In this document: positions 1 to 11,126 of the stretch, piece after piece
How the letters are laid out: the number at the start of each line of letters is the position of its first letter
Numbering within the stretch: position 1 is the first letter of the stretch
Source of the DNA: Xanthoparmelia taractica
Lineage: Eukaryota; Ascomycota; Lecanoromycetes; Lecanorales; Parmeliaceae
NCBI GenBank assembly: GCA_033085395.1
Contig: JANQBS010000135.1
Location: forward strand, 44,683 to 108,682
Reading direction: 5' to 3'
Length of the DNA: 64,000 bases
The notes under the pieces: model-generated
The model's input: the letters and a program-made list of their open reading frames with translations, nothing else
Told to the model about the DNA's origin: nothing
The model's database searches: none
Translations under genes and position numbers: made by a program

Positions 1-1
1 G

Positions 2-499
2 ACAAATACCCCGTGGACTCCGGCAGAGGAGCAGCGGTTGAAGGTCATGAGGGATGCTGGGAACAGCTGGGGCGAAATCGCAAAGGTGACAAGACAAAGA
101 CAACATCATACGAGGACCTTTTGCTGACGCCTCCAAGACCTTCCCCAACAGGACCGAAGGAAGCGTCAAGAAGCATTGGTACAAGGTACGAGTGTTGGGA
201 ACAGTCGTTCGGCGGAAGGCTAATTGCATTGCAGGACATGCACTATGCCGACTTTGCGGAGGATGATGTAAGCTTCGCAAACACCATGCCGAAGTGACGC
301 TGACTTGTGAGCATCAGAGCGCGGCTTTGCTGGCCGCCATCAAGGAGTACGAGGCAAGCAAGTGGAAGGTCATCGGTCAGAAGGTTGGGAAGCCAGCGAA
401 GGTAAGCCAGTGAAGCCACCCTGCATCGCCGTTCACGTATGCTGACTGTCTCAGGCGTGCGAGCAGTACGCGAAGGAGAATTTCGCAGGCAGAATTTGA
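2..499 (+). CDS. Myb/SANT-like DNA-binding protein, 5' end outside window
   Basis: Exons read at <2-85, 138-185, 235-267, 318-401 and 455-499, all joined in phase 0 by 49-53 bp GT-AG introns; the first and last have a ctgac branch site. The spliced protein has two Myb/SANT-like repeats. The first runs from WTPAEEQRL through SWGEIAKTFPNRTEGSVKKHW and keeps the spaced tryptophans. The second runs AALLAAIKEYEASKWKVIGQ to ACEQYAKENF. The family binds DNA in the nucleus, probably as a transcription regulator; target unknown. The upstream exon(s) lie before the window, so the N-terminus is missing. The stop at 497-499 leaves a very short tail after repeat 2. Splicing is inferred from signals and domain continuity. 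Confidence 0.72.
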
Positions 500-2581
500 C
501 GGGGCCGAGCCGTCTGTGATAGTAATAGTCCATGAGATACCAGGTCACGAATCGACCAAGTTTGTCAGCGAGGGAAACGATACAGGGAGCGATTTGTATG
601 GCGGCGAGGCTCTACCGGCCATTTTTAATTCCAAATTTGACAGATAGAGCTCTCATGAGCATAGGAATCCAGTGCTCCCCCGCTATTGCCCCGTCGTGAA
701 TATGTCTGACCTTGCTTCCTTGGCTCTCTTATACTCTCCACTTGTGCTGACCCTGGCCAAGCAACCCAGCTCCCATGGTCCCTCATGTCGCTTCCAATCC
801 GTATACCTCTTCCTCAATCTCATGTTCAAATTTTGAAAAGTAGATGCCCCCCCTCTTCTCCCTCCGGCCCTACCTTTCACATCAGCATTGTATCATCGCC
901 TAAGGTACTTACTTACTGTATGTATCCAAAACAAGCTAAGTCTTTTTAGTTCCAGTCAAGCGGACAGGCTATATCCCATTCTCCCTGGACAGAGAGCTAT
1001 GTTCGTGATTGTAAGGGCTCGGGTGTGCAAAATGTGTAGGATGTGTAAGGCGCGTGGAATGGAATGGTATGTAGGTAAGGGGTGGGGTATCTTGGGAGCG
1101 TGAGTAAGGGGTGGGGAGGGGGTTGGTAAGCAGCCTTCGAATAATTTTTTACAGATTTCGTTCTTGGTAATGTATTCCAGCCATCAAGCTATCAGTCAAT
1201 CGGTGGCCTTGGATATACACTTGACTTTGCTGTCAAAAGCAATTTGACCCAGCCTAATTTCATCATATCGAACAGTTCTTGGGAAAAGAGCTCTCGTTCG
1301 AATGATGCCAGCAGCTGAGGTACAGTAGCAGCCAGATCAGATAACGATGTTATAGGGAATTGCAAATGTACGAAGGCAGTGTGTCTTCCCTACTGGAAGG
1401 AAGTGCTGATATGCGTTAAGGGTTTATTGGGAACGGGATAAGGCTTCGAATAGTCCTGGGGAGACGCTCCCTCCTTTGAATGAGAGCAGCAGCCAAAGTA
1501 CAGCAGCAGCCAGATCAGATACACATGCTACAGGGCAGGGCTTTGCGAAAGTACAAAGACAGTGTGTATTCTTACTGAGAGTAGTATGCTGATATGCGTT
1601 CAAGGGCTTACTGGAAACTGGACAGGTCTCAGAGTTGACAGTCGACGGTGAGACTCGGACTTTAAAAACTTAGGGGTAAAGACTGATGTATGTATCCTGT
1701 AGGAGGCGTTAGAAGCATAGCAATGACTGGCCCAGCGATGATCCAACGGCCGTCAGGGCAACGTTGCAGGATCTCTGCAGTCTTGACTGCACTGCGTGAC
1801 GTCTCATGACTATATTTACGGCTTCAGCGACGGCCCAGGGGCTAAAGCGTGGATGATGGAAAGGTCCGACACTTGATGTTCCTTCTACTGGCTGACGACA
1901 CATCCATGGGTGAAAAGTAAGCCATTCGCGAACTCAAAGGCCTTGCGTCTGAGGAGTCCACCGCCACACTCAGGCAGCATCAATCGCATGCTGAATCGAC
2001 TACTAACAAGCATCGGGCTCTGAAGTTAGCTATCAAGGGCGTCTACAATTCTGAGCTAGACTCTCCGACAGCGGTTTACAGGACCAGGTCCTTAAGATTC
2101 ACGGAGTTAACCTCGAGCGACTATTGCACCCAGCGAATCTCAAGACGGTCTTGGCTGGCTGCAGCTCGGGGTTTTCGTATCAGATGTTTGTGCAGGAGGC
2201 GGGGAACAGGCTTTTAGAAAAACACCTGGTAAAAAAGAGAAGGATAGCTGGAGGAAGAGGCGACTCGTCATCCATCGAGGCTCGGTAACCAAAAGCCTTG
2301 AATTAGGCCAAGAGATGATAGGGGCGTAGTTGAAGTCTATGCTTCGATCGATTATGATTTTGATTTTTCTCACACTGCTAACGGCAGCTCATTTGAATCC
2401 TGGAGCTCAGTAAAGATGCAGTATAACAGATTTCTCGAAGACACGCGCGGTTACCGCCTTGCCGAAGAAGCAGTATCAACAGTACCGACCTCGCCAATGT
2501 CTCACTATTCCATAACCAACACCCTCCACCTAACCTCTCTCATAAGAGACATCAATAATGCCGCGTCACACGGCGACTTCC
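500..2581. other. Intergenic region, no convincing gene
   Basis: No recognisable domain on either strand. It holds the ~180 bp duplication listed separately and, at about 1920-2218 on the plus strand, an ATG-less open frame of about 100 codons with no recognised motif, perhaps a relic exon. The rest looks non-coding. Confidence 0.5.
1290..1630. repeat. Imperfect tandem duplication, ~180 bp period
   Basis: Two diverged copies lie head to tail at about 1290-1450 and 1468-1630. Shared blocks in the same order include cagcagccagatcagata, cagtgtgt and gctgatatgcgtt. The offset between matching blocks is 178-183 bp, so copies differ by small indels as well as substitutions. Neither copy has a convincing reading frame. 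Confidence 0.75.
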
Positions 2582-3766
2582 ATGTTCGAGCCACAGCCAC
2601 CACCAGTAGACGTTGCTAAGTTAGAGCTTGTTGGGGGCTTTGCGAAGTAGGAGCGTACTTTCCCTATTCTCTAGCTCACTCTGATCATATTCCAGCCTTC
2701 TCAATACTGGGGTAGGGTCGGATTTGACCATCACCTGCAATGGGATAACCTTCAAAGTCCACAAAGCAATCTTAGCCTCACGCTCTGGTTTCTTTACCAC
2801 TGCTTGCTGGGGCAATTTTAGGGTAACACAGCACCAAGCTAGCCAGACATGATACTAGCATGCTGATACATCTATGCTAGGAGGCTCAGTCGAACCATAT
2901 CGACTTGCCCGATGATGACGCGATAGTAGTCAAGAAGATGCTTGAGTACTTCTACCTTCTCGACTACGAATCTGACAAAGAAAGCGGCCTCTGCATTGTC
3001 GAAACAGATCGCGCTAGTCATCCAGCAGCCACTGACCTTGCTATTGATGAGGTACAAGACCCCCACGTACGTGACAGCATTATGCGTCTACAAGATTGGC
3101 TCCCTCACCATGGAGTGCGCGCGTGTCTCGAAGCCCTGACCCAAAACAATCTCAACTACGATAATACACTGCACAGTCTGATATTGCAGAATGCCAACGA
3201 CAAAGCAATCAAAGCCAACTTCGGACAGTTCAAGATGGGTACCGAGTCCCCCTCGATGTAATCACACCCCTGTTGTCTTCTCTCGTCCGCCGACTGACAT
3301 TGTCCACAGGAGCAGCAGCGATCACCAGTTGCTGGTCCCAGAGCTCGCCATTCACGCATCAGTGTACGGAATTGCCGACAAGTACGGAATCCAAGGTCTC
3401 AAGAGCATCTCGATGCAGAAACTCAAGGCTGCACTCGGAAATAGAGGCTGGAATCAAGACTCTCAACAAAGCTATACGCCCAAGATGATGGAAGACTTCG
3501 GCACAGCAGTCCACGCTGCCTGGATTTTGACGCTGGACTTAGACAACGGGGTACGAGCGCCGCTACTGGACTATGCTTTGAAGAATAAGGAGGTGCTGCT
3601 GAAGGTGGAGGGTTTCAAGCTCGTTATACAGCAGACACCGCAGTTTGCGTGCGACCTTATCGCCCAGCCTCCGGTTCGCAAGCTGCCGAACAAGCTGCCC
3701 AGCATGCGGGTGCCGCGGGGAAAGAGCTTTGTCACGAACGCATCTACACTGGGATCTTGGAACTGA
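2582..3766 (+). CDS. BTB/POZ domain protein with UBA-like insert
   Basis: Exons 2582-2646, 2696-2822, 2881-3257 and 3310-3766 give 341 residues; introns are 49-58 bp. The BTB core is clear after splicing: [20 protein letters not shown] (about residues 30-49), then HIDLPDDD and [14 protein letters not shown], and the C-terminal [16 protein letters not shown] typical of fungal BTB proteins, followed by a helical tail. BTB domains dimerise and often act as Cul3 E3-ligase adaptors; the partner here is unknown. Between the BTB core and the C-terminal helix is an unusual stretch (about residues 125-175, [18 protein letters not shown]...) resembling a UBA-type three-helix module. Exon 1 is the least certain; its ATG was chosen because it joins in frame through a good GT-AG pair. 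Confidence 0.78.
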
Positions 3767-5621
3767 TTTTGGAATCGGAGTGAGAGAGCGCATCATACGA
3801 CGAACTCACCACAAGCCCAGCGGATAGCGATGGGAAGGGTTAACGGGCAGAGATGGATTAAGAGAGTGGAATGGTGCTTGAGAGAATAACCATGTCCAAA
3901 CAGATTACTCTGCTACCCCAGCTATGCGAGATAAAAGAGCTTAAGAGCTTTCGTGCGCTTGACTCAACCCCATTCCCCAATGTCACCATCCGCTTTCACA
4001 TGAAGAGGAAGACGGCTTTACTTTTTTGTGCTTCACGTCACTACGTTGATCACTCACGTTTTTCTTTTCTAGAAACCTACAAGTGTCCTCGCAGAAGCCA
4101 CCTCGTCCTCCCTACCTTCGGCAACTGCGGTCCTCGATCTCACGCCTCTGAAGCTGCTGCTAGCAAAGGTTTTGCACCATAGCTCTAGTCTTTGCATCCA
4201 CCATGGATAATTGCGCTTACTAGGAACTCGGACTTGGAAACGCCCTGTTACGGACGCTCCGTTGAGCTCTTCATCTCGCTGGCTACCATTCACATGAGAA
4301 TCTCAACTCTAATTCATAACTACCTCACCACCCCCACCTTGCTCTTCCTTTTCCTTTCCCGCCAACAGCCCAAACTTGTCACCCGCAGCATAGGTGATCC
4401 TCCCTATATACAGATAGCAATTAGAAAAGGACAACACCCACCCGCCATCCATCCATCCATCCATCTGTCCAACCTCTTGCATCGAGACGAGTATACACGG
4501 TCTCTGCAGACCTTAAAGCGCAATACCCCTCGCAGATCCCCTCTCCCATCTCCAGCTCCAAGCAGACCTCTTCCCTTCTCGGCCGCTTCGTTCCCCCACC
4601 GCCTTCCTCATTCACCTTTTCCGTTTTTGATTCCTCTTGATCCCGCTCCTTCCCTTTTCTACCCTGTTAATTTAACCCTCATACCCATACCCATACTCAC
4701 ACCCGCTCCTGCTCCTGGTCTCCCCCCAGAGCGCCGTTAAATCCATTCTAAAATGGCTTATCTGCTCGCGCCGGCAGCTATCTGGACAGCAAGACGGCTC
4801 ATTCAACGCTACAGCTTTTTGCAGGTAGGGAATCCTTTTTTGGTGGGTAGCTGGGTGGCTGGTGGCTGGTAGCTGGCTGGGGCTGAATTTTCTAGGCACA
4901 ACGGACGAGACCTGGCATCGAATTTTGTCGTCGTCGTCGTCGTCGTCGTCGTTATTAGCTGCACTTAACTTAGTTGAGCTGAGCTGAGTTGAGTTGAGCT
5001 TAGCTGAGTTCAACGCAATTCGATTCAGATCAGTGAAACCTGTCTTCTTAATCGTAATCTTCCGCTAGGGTTCTTATCAGCTGCTGCTACTACTACTACT
5101 ACAATACAAGCACGGCTGTACCCGCCGACGACGACGATGTCGTTGATTTCCCAACTTTCTCTCAGATATTGCTTATCTCGTCCATGGACTGTTCGGGTGA
5201 GGACTGCCATTTCCAGTCTAGAGATGCTGATGAGCTTGGAAGGAGGGTGGGGGGGGGTGTTTCTTCTGAGGCCGTAAATGATGGGACTACTGCCGCGGAT
5301 GAAGTTGAAGGAAATGGAGATGATGGGGGTTGCTTTGTTCAGTGCGGAAAATGGAAGGAATGGACGCGTGAGATTTTGGTGTTCGCTTTGATCGGTTGCC
5401 CGGGAGTTGACTGAGTTGAGTAAGGGCGTGCCTGCCTGCGTGTCTACGTGCCTGCTTGCTTGCTTGCCTGCGTGCCTACATGCCTGCGCGCCTGCCTGCC
5501 TGCATACATCGGGACCTGAGCAAGCTGGTGCAGAGGCTTAGCAAGTCGCATTTTCTGAGCTAGAGGTTAGGATTCAGGAGTTTGGTTGTGGAGAGAATGG
5601 GGATAGGGATGTGGTGGAGAT

Positions 5622-5640
5622 GGGGGGGGGGGGGGGGGGG
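5622..5640 (+). repeat. G19 homopolymer in purine-rich tract
   Basis: Nineteen consecutive G inside a 250 bp G/A-rich stretch. Such runs can form G-quadruplexes and are prone to length error in assembly. Confidence 0.9.
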
Positions 5641-7019
5641 ATGGTGAGGGTGAGATGGGGAAGGGAGAGCGAGATGGGGAAGGGAAGGCGAGGGAAGAGG
5701 AGGGTAGAGTAGGGAGGTGGAGCTGGAGTTGGAGCTGGAGTGTTAGGCGTTGGAGATTGAGGATAGGTGGTGAAAGGGGGAAAGGAAGAAGGGAAAAGGA
5801 GGAAGAGGGAGCTGTGTTGCCAGTGGGGCTTTGGTGGCGTCGGTGGGTAGGGAGATTTGGGTGTGTGATCTTGGAAGCTTGCGTATAGGAGAGGGAGAGA
5901 GCGAGATCGGTGGTTACCTTGGCTTATGTGGCTTCATTCCTGTGATGATGGAGACTGTGCATGGACTCTCCTTCGCTTCCAGCAGCCCGCCGTGTTCGCT
6001 TGCATGTTGCTATGTATGAATGGATCCAATTGTACATAGGGAACACTAGATACCCTGGAGTAGTATAAATTTGAAGAGGTGACTCGTTAGGACTTCTTGT
6101 TGGGCTTACCACCTTCAATAAATATCATGGTAGTTGTATCACTGACCATACCACTTACACTCACGACTCCTTCTCACCTCATCCATTGAAGTAATCGCCA
6201 TCCCCTGACTCCACTACCTGACTCTCATATCCAACGCGTTCTCACAAAGCATTCACTCTCTCTGCGTGCGTAGCTGAGCTGCGGTATTTATTCACAAGAG
6301 GCCAGTACCCTCCCCAAGCCCACGTTCGTCCCTCATGAATTCCTCAAGCCTCCCAGCCGCGCATGCTTCTTCGTGTTCTTAGTTGGGTAACCTTCATCCA
6401 TCTCGAGCTCGAGTGAAGGGGGCAACGTCAACGGTGCACAGCATCAACTTCCAGATGCTCGTGCTGGAGTTTGTTGAACGGACCGCACAAAAAAGAAAGA
6501 AGGAGAAGAAGGGGGTCTGGGGTATGTTATGTGTCGAGAATCCCGAATCAAGTCATCCTTATGGCCTTTAGGTGAGGGATTGCGGAAGAACCTAGACAGA
6601 GAATGTCTGTCCAATGCAACTGCGACGAGAACCGTTTCGGTACCGAGCCGCCGACGGCTTTCAACCAATGCATCTCGATCTCGACATCAATTCTGGATCG
6701 AGAAGGGATATCTGTCTGTCTGCGGTGTGCTTTAGTCAGAGCTCAGAGGATATTTCAGCGGTGTAAGAGGAAGTGCCGACGCCTGCTCGGCTTGCTGACA
6801 GTTGCGTTCAGTGTCCTGAAGACAATGAAGGCTAAGATTTGGAAGCGGTCGTTGTGGTAGAGGATGTGTGGGATGCTTCTTCGTGGCCTTGATTTCATGG
6901 TTGGGAAGGAGGAGGCTTAGGCAGGCGGGGTTTGTATCGTTTGTTTGGGGGGAGGGGCAGCTGCGATCATGCCGAGCCAAATTCATTGCTTCTCTGCGTC
7001 TGTGTGCGACGAGTGCTTA

Positions 7020-7061
7020 GGGAGGAGGAGGAGGAGGAGGAGGAGGAGGAGGAGGAGGAGG
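7020..7061 (+). repeat. (GGA)n microsatellite
   Basis: About 13-14 uninterrupted GGA units in non-coding sequence. Confidence 0.9.
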
Positions 7062-7565
7062 GTAGCGTGAGGGTGTAGAGTATGTTCCCGGTTTCTGTGG
7101 AAAGGGCGAGAGGCTGGGATATGGAAGTCGAGTCCGGTCCCGGGGTTTGTTGGCTATGGGTCAGAGTTGTTGATAGGAACGAGGCTGATCTGGGCTATGG
7201 TCTGAGTGTTGATGGGCGTTGGACTTGACAATTGCGTCAGGGGCTGAGGGAAAGGAGGATGTTGCATCGCTATCGAATCTAGACTGGTTCTGGGTTGATG
7301 GAGTGGTATCTGTAGGTGACTGGTCATGAGATCGTCGGAGTTCTAACTATTTGTCATATCTCTTCGTCTAGGAAGTACTCGAAGCTATTGTGTGCTGGCC
7401 CGGATGCAGTATAACCGTTATATCATGACTCCGTCAGGTCGAGGGCCGTTAATTTGGTCCTCACTGATACTCTCGTATCCCACCTGCAATGCGATCTTCA
7501 GCTTCATTTTCATGGCCCTGGAGACTCTCAAGGCTACCTCACACCGATGCATCCTCAGCCCAGCT

Positions 7566-8376
7566 TCAGTCTCGAATCTGAGGTGCGGCAGCTTTGCCTG
7601 TACCCGAGCAAATGGTTGCAGGAGGAGACAACTCATTCCCCACCCTTGCATATCTATACACCGACCAATCAGTGTCAACGCGAAGCCATTCTATTCTAGT
7701 CATTTTGAGAAAGGTTCGCAAAGAGTCCGTATGGCTATTGATGGACCTCTGAGACGTTGGGAACATAATATGGGCAGGAACTACTCCAAGCCAGCCAGCC
7801 GATTTCAACCTGAACATTCTTGGTCGAGTCGATACGTCGCTCGGATCATTTTCCGATAACAATAGGAAGGCGAACGCTCTCAATCGGATGTCAATCGCGC
7901 CCCCACATATTTGATGCCGCCTCTGTTGATCAAGGCTGTACCAGGCTTCACCGTGAATATCCCGCAGGTCAAGACCGATGAACGGCCATTCTGGCTTAAA
8001 GCGAGGACACTTACGCTCATTTTTTCCTATCCAGGGTTGATCTGTGTGTATATATGATGGCATTGCCTACTTTAGAGCGTGCGTGGTAGTAGGTTTCATT
8101 GCGGACTTCATTGGGAAGATTCAGGAGACAGAATGGAGCGCGCTGGTTGACTGTCAACGAAGAAGGCATTGTCTGGTATGCTAGCTCGAGGCGCAAGATC
8201 CGAATAGAAACGGCTCGACTATATGACTTGTTATCATCGAAGGCGTTTTGGAAGTTTGAGAGAACGCGAGGAAACGTTTCCAGCCATGTAGAAACTTTCC
8301 TCGAATTGTTGCTGGAGACTAAGAGGCAAAGACTGGTGAAAATCTCAACTCTGCTCAAGCTACTGAAACATTGCAC
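7566..8376 (-). pseudogene. Decayed 2EXR/F-box-like gene
   Basis: The minus strand encodes FCLLNLPNEVRNETYYHA (about 8135-8080), the start of the 2EXR/F-box-like fold abundant in plant-associated and lichenised fungi. The frame stops at 8017 and the sequence continues in another frame (8063-7566) without the later hallmarks of the family (a membrane-of-helices region with NRQ/LYEEA-type motifs). No GT-AG join restored a full protein. I call it a truncated or decayed member of the local family that includes the genes at 9.9-10.9 and 11.1-11.9 kb. A spliced short gene starting at the ATG at 8172 cannot be excluded. Confidence 0.45.
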
Positions 8377-8482
8377 CGCAGTCGGGCTTCAAACATCACA
8401 TGAAGTATGAGGCTTGAACAGCGGCTCAAAGACTGGTTGAAGGTTTTTAATCTGCATGAGTCATTTTCTATCGGTAAGAAAA

Positions 8483-9544
8483 TTATGTTGATGGAGTGTC
8501 CATGTTACCCAATGGGTCCACCACTATAGCCTGATTAGAGGCAGCTAGGGCTGAGACAATAGGGAGAGTCGTCGCATTGGTTCTCTCATCTTCTGGGTAC
8601 ATTGGATCTGGCACTGTTATATTGTCCTGTAGTCTTCGTCTTGGCACAGAGTAGTCGGGGAAGTCTCGGCATTGGCCGTAGATACCTACATCCAACATTC
8701 TATCATGTCTCTGAGCCAAGACTGTGTGAGAGGTTGAGGAGGCTTACTGGCAACGTAGTAAACATAATTACTCGGGTTTTTCGTCATCTGCGTTGCCCCC
8801 AACCTCGTGCACTCATTCGCATCCGTCGCAAAGGTGCCCCAAGACCGCGTCGTGGCGTAGATATAATACCTCACAATTCCTTCTAGGAGTATCCAGATCT
8901 TGAAATTCGTGAAGTCCGACCCCGTGCTTTGGAAGCGATTGATAGATGTATTGATCGTGAGACAATTTTCTGCTGGAGGCGAGTCTGAAACCCTGTTTGA
9001 GAAGAAGTAGGGGCAAATGACAATATACGGCGTGCCACTGATTGCAATGAGACCTTTATTGGAATCGAGGATGCATTGATAGTAATAATCTATTCCATTA
9101 CGCTTGCCGACGACTTGGCCTCCGGCTGTCGCGCATATGAGAAGCGGAGAGCCCTTCTGTTGGAATTGTTGCTCAGGCGGGTAGAGCGAGACACCTGTGG
9201 TCGCGTTCCTGAGAACTTGCCTCACGTATGGAGCGTTGTCCGCCGAGCCGAAGAAGGTGCGGAAGGCAGGAGTAGCGCCAATGTGCGAGACATCGCGAAG
9301 AGATGGCCGCAGCACGGTCCAGAGGTTGTCTATGAGGCCGACGAGGCGAGTCGCGTCACGGTTGCCGCAGTTGACAATGGTGTAGCGGCCCTTGCGCGTA
9401 ATGTCGTAGCGTCCTGAGGTCAATATTAGTGGTCCTATTGCAGCTATAAGGCCGTTAGGTTGACGCACCTTGACGTTTCCGGAGGACCTGAGACGTGGAT
9501 ACCAGGGCGAACAGGCTGAATTGTATGAGGATTTTTAGCAGCAT
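8483..9544 (-). CDS. Secreted M35-like metallopeptidase homologue, catalytic motif lost
   Basis: Exons 9544-9469, 9413-8748 and 8685-8483 (minus) give 314 residues; the joins are phase 1 and use gtgcgt and gtaagc donors. Residues 1-20 form a hydrophobic signal peptide (MLLKILIQFSLFALVSTS) followed by a basic LRKRQ site. The body resembles fungal secreted lysine-specific/deuterolysin-type metallopeptidase domains: AFRTFFG, conserved cysteines, YIVICPYFF and a terminal NYVYYVAS-IYGQC segment. Where the family has HExxH before a YY pair, this protein reads EGIVR (residues 203-207), so zinc binding and catalysis should be lost. The family assignment is by eye and moderate; secretion is well supported. 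It may be an inactive effector-like derivative or a decaying gene. Confidence 0.6.
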
Positions 9545-9920
9545 TGCTAACGGTCGTGACAATGAGAGGAAGAGTATCAATGATGCACTACGCTGAACAA
9601 TTATCTCTCTCAGTTTCGTTTGTCGCGAGAAGCGCAATTGACATTGCGGAAGATATGTGAGCCGAGCGCCTGGGAGCAAGCAGAGAGCAGAGCTTATTCG
9701 ATTGGTCCAATTACTCATGTCAGGTAATCTCCATATTTACGGCCATCGCGTACACTTCGATCTCAGCCTGACTAGGTCGTTCACTCCCAGAAGCAGAGCA
9801 GCAATGTGGAACCGTTTTGGTCCAGCAGTGGCATTGATTTTGGAGCTCTAGAGGCTTTGACACGGGGTAAGTAAGTACGAAAAGTTGTCACTAAAGGCAA
9901 CTATACTTCCATCATGAACT

Positions 9921-10943
9921 CTATAATAGGCTAGAGGATGAACAAATGGTTGGCGTGGAAGTATTGGAGTCGGGCGGCGGTTGATAACTGCATTTCTTTG
10001 AACGGGATGTTGTAATCGGCGACCATTGGTAATATGATAAGCCCACATTGGCAAGAGATATTTGTGTATATTGGAGCCTCCCCCTGGCCTCCAGAAGCTC
10101 TTTGGTGTAGCCCTCAAGACTTGTGCGAATCTCCAGATGTTCCAACGGTATGCTTCCTGGTATCATTTGCCATGCCAGCACCTCCATGCGGATATTGGGG
10201 CGTCTCGCCTGCAGTCTCTTGAAGATTGGGGAGATCGATAACCATTGCTGCGTTGTTGGCTGAAGATACTCACGCGGATTAGGCACCCTCCAGTCCAGGG
10301 TAAGTCTTCGCAGGCTAGAGAATCCAAGCAATTGGCGACAGACCATGGACGTTGCGTCCCTCCAATTTTTCCAAAAGATTCTCCGGATAGCGGCCCAGTC
10401 GTAACAGTCCTAATTTGCCTTGAGCACAATGTCTGTAATTCTGTGGATGTAACTCTTGTACTGAATTTCCCGAGTGGGATAACCAGAGAGCAAACACCCG
10501 TCTAAGAAGGTGGCGTGGGTTGGAGCAATGTTGAAAGAAAATTGACAGACTTGGTAGAGGATATAAGATGCTTCGTGGTAGAGCTGACGAATGCAAAGCT
10601 GTAGACTGGCGAAAGAGCTTGCGGTAAAACGCCCCGTTGCTACTGGATGGCCGATAGAGTACCCATGCAAATGCTGCATCCACCTCGGCAGTACAAGTTT
10701 GGGAAGTGCGTGACCAAGGACATGACGATAGATGATGTTTCGTAGCTCTCCAGGAAGTTTCATGAGAGGAAAGCCGTGTCCTTCTTGGGTGCCAGCCGAG
10801 GAATGGTCCATGTCGCGGTTGCCCTGCCCCCAGGTTTCGGATTCCGTGTAAGGATTTGTGAGGACCTTTGGATAGGCTTTCAAGAATACAGAGAAAGGCG
10901 TGAGCAAGATTGAAGAGGTGCTAAAAGCAGAGACTACATTCAA
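9921..10943 (-). pseudogene. 2EXR/F-box-like gene with in-frame TAG
   Basis: The first 177 codons (10943-10410) contain FPLMKLPGELRNIIYRHVL, the 2EXR start, and LCIRQLYHEASYILYQ. The frame then meets a single TAG (10412-10410) after DIVLKAN and stays open beyond it: YDWAAIRRIFWKNWRDATS, LGFSSLRRLTLDWRVPNP, continuing to 9921. No GT-AG intron of plausible size removes the stop. The continuity of family-like sequence on both sides indicates a nonsense mutation, consistent with CAG-to-TAG. A readthrough product or a shorter functional protein is possible. Paralogue of the adjacent intact gene. Confidence 0.6.
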
Positions 10944-11126
10944 GTTTTCTTCCGATGCAGAGGGAGCGTAAACTTTTTAAGCATGGACATTTCGCCACAC
11001 AGGTTGCATTTTGATTTGCTCATGTCTTGTTTCCTTCCCCTCCGAATTGCAATTGGAGAGGGTTGTTCATGGGCAACATAGAGGACAAAATTTGGTCTCG
11101 TGTCCTTCACTTTGACTATCTGTTCT

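Larger units (their letters stand above)
3767..7565. other. Gene desert rich in simple-sequence repeats
   Basis: No protein domain seen over 3.8 kb. From about 4320 to 4750 the plus strand is strongly pyrimidine-rich like a fungal 5' leader, ending at an ATG (4753) that opens 24 codons (MAYLLAPAAIWTARRLIQRY...) followed by a plausible GT donor; no downstream exon could be joined. Simple repeats include (GTC)n near 4927-4950, degenerate GAGCT/GAGTT repeats 4975-5010, CCTG-like tetranucleotides 5430-5505, a run of 19 G (5622-5640) and (GGA)n 7020-7061. An aataaa lies at about 6117. A spliced or non-coding transcript is possible but not shown. Confidence 0.45.

Noticed and set aside
7392..7859. 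155-codon plus-strand open frame
   Set aside because: It overlaps the decayed 2EXR gene on the other strand, has no domain and shows no usual leader.
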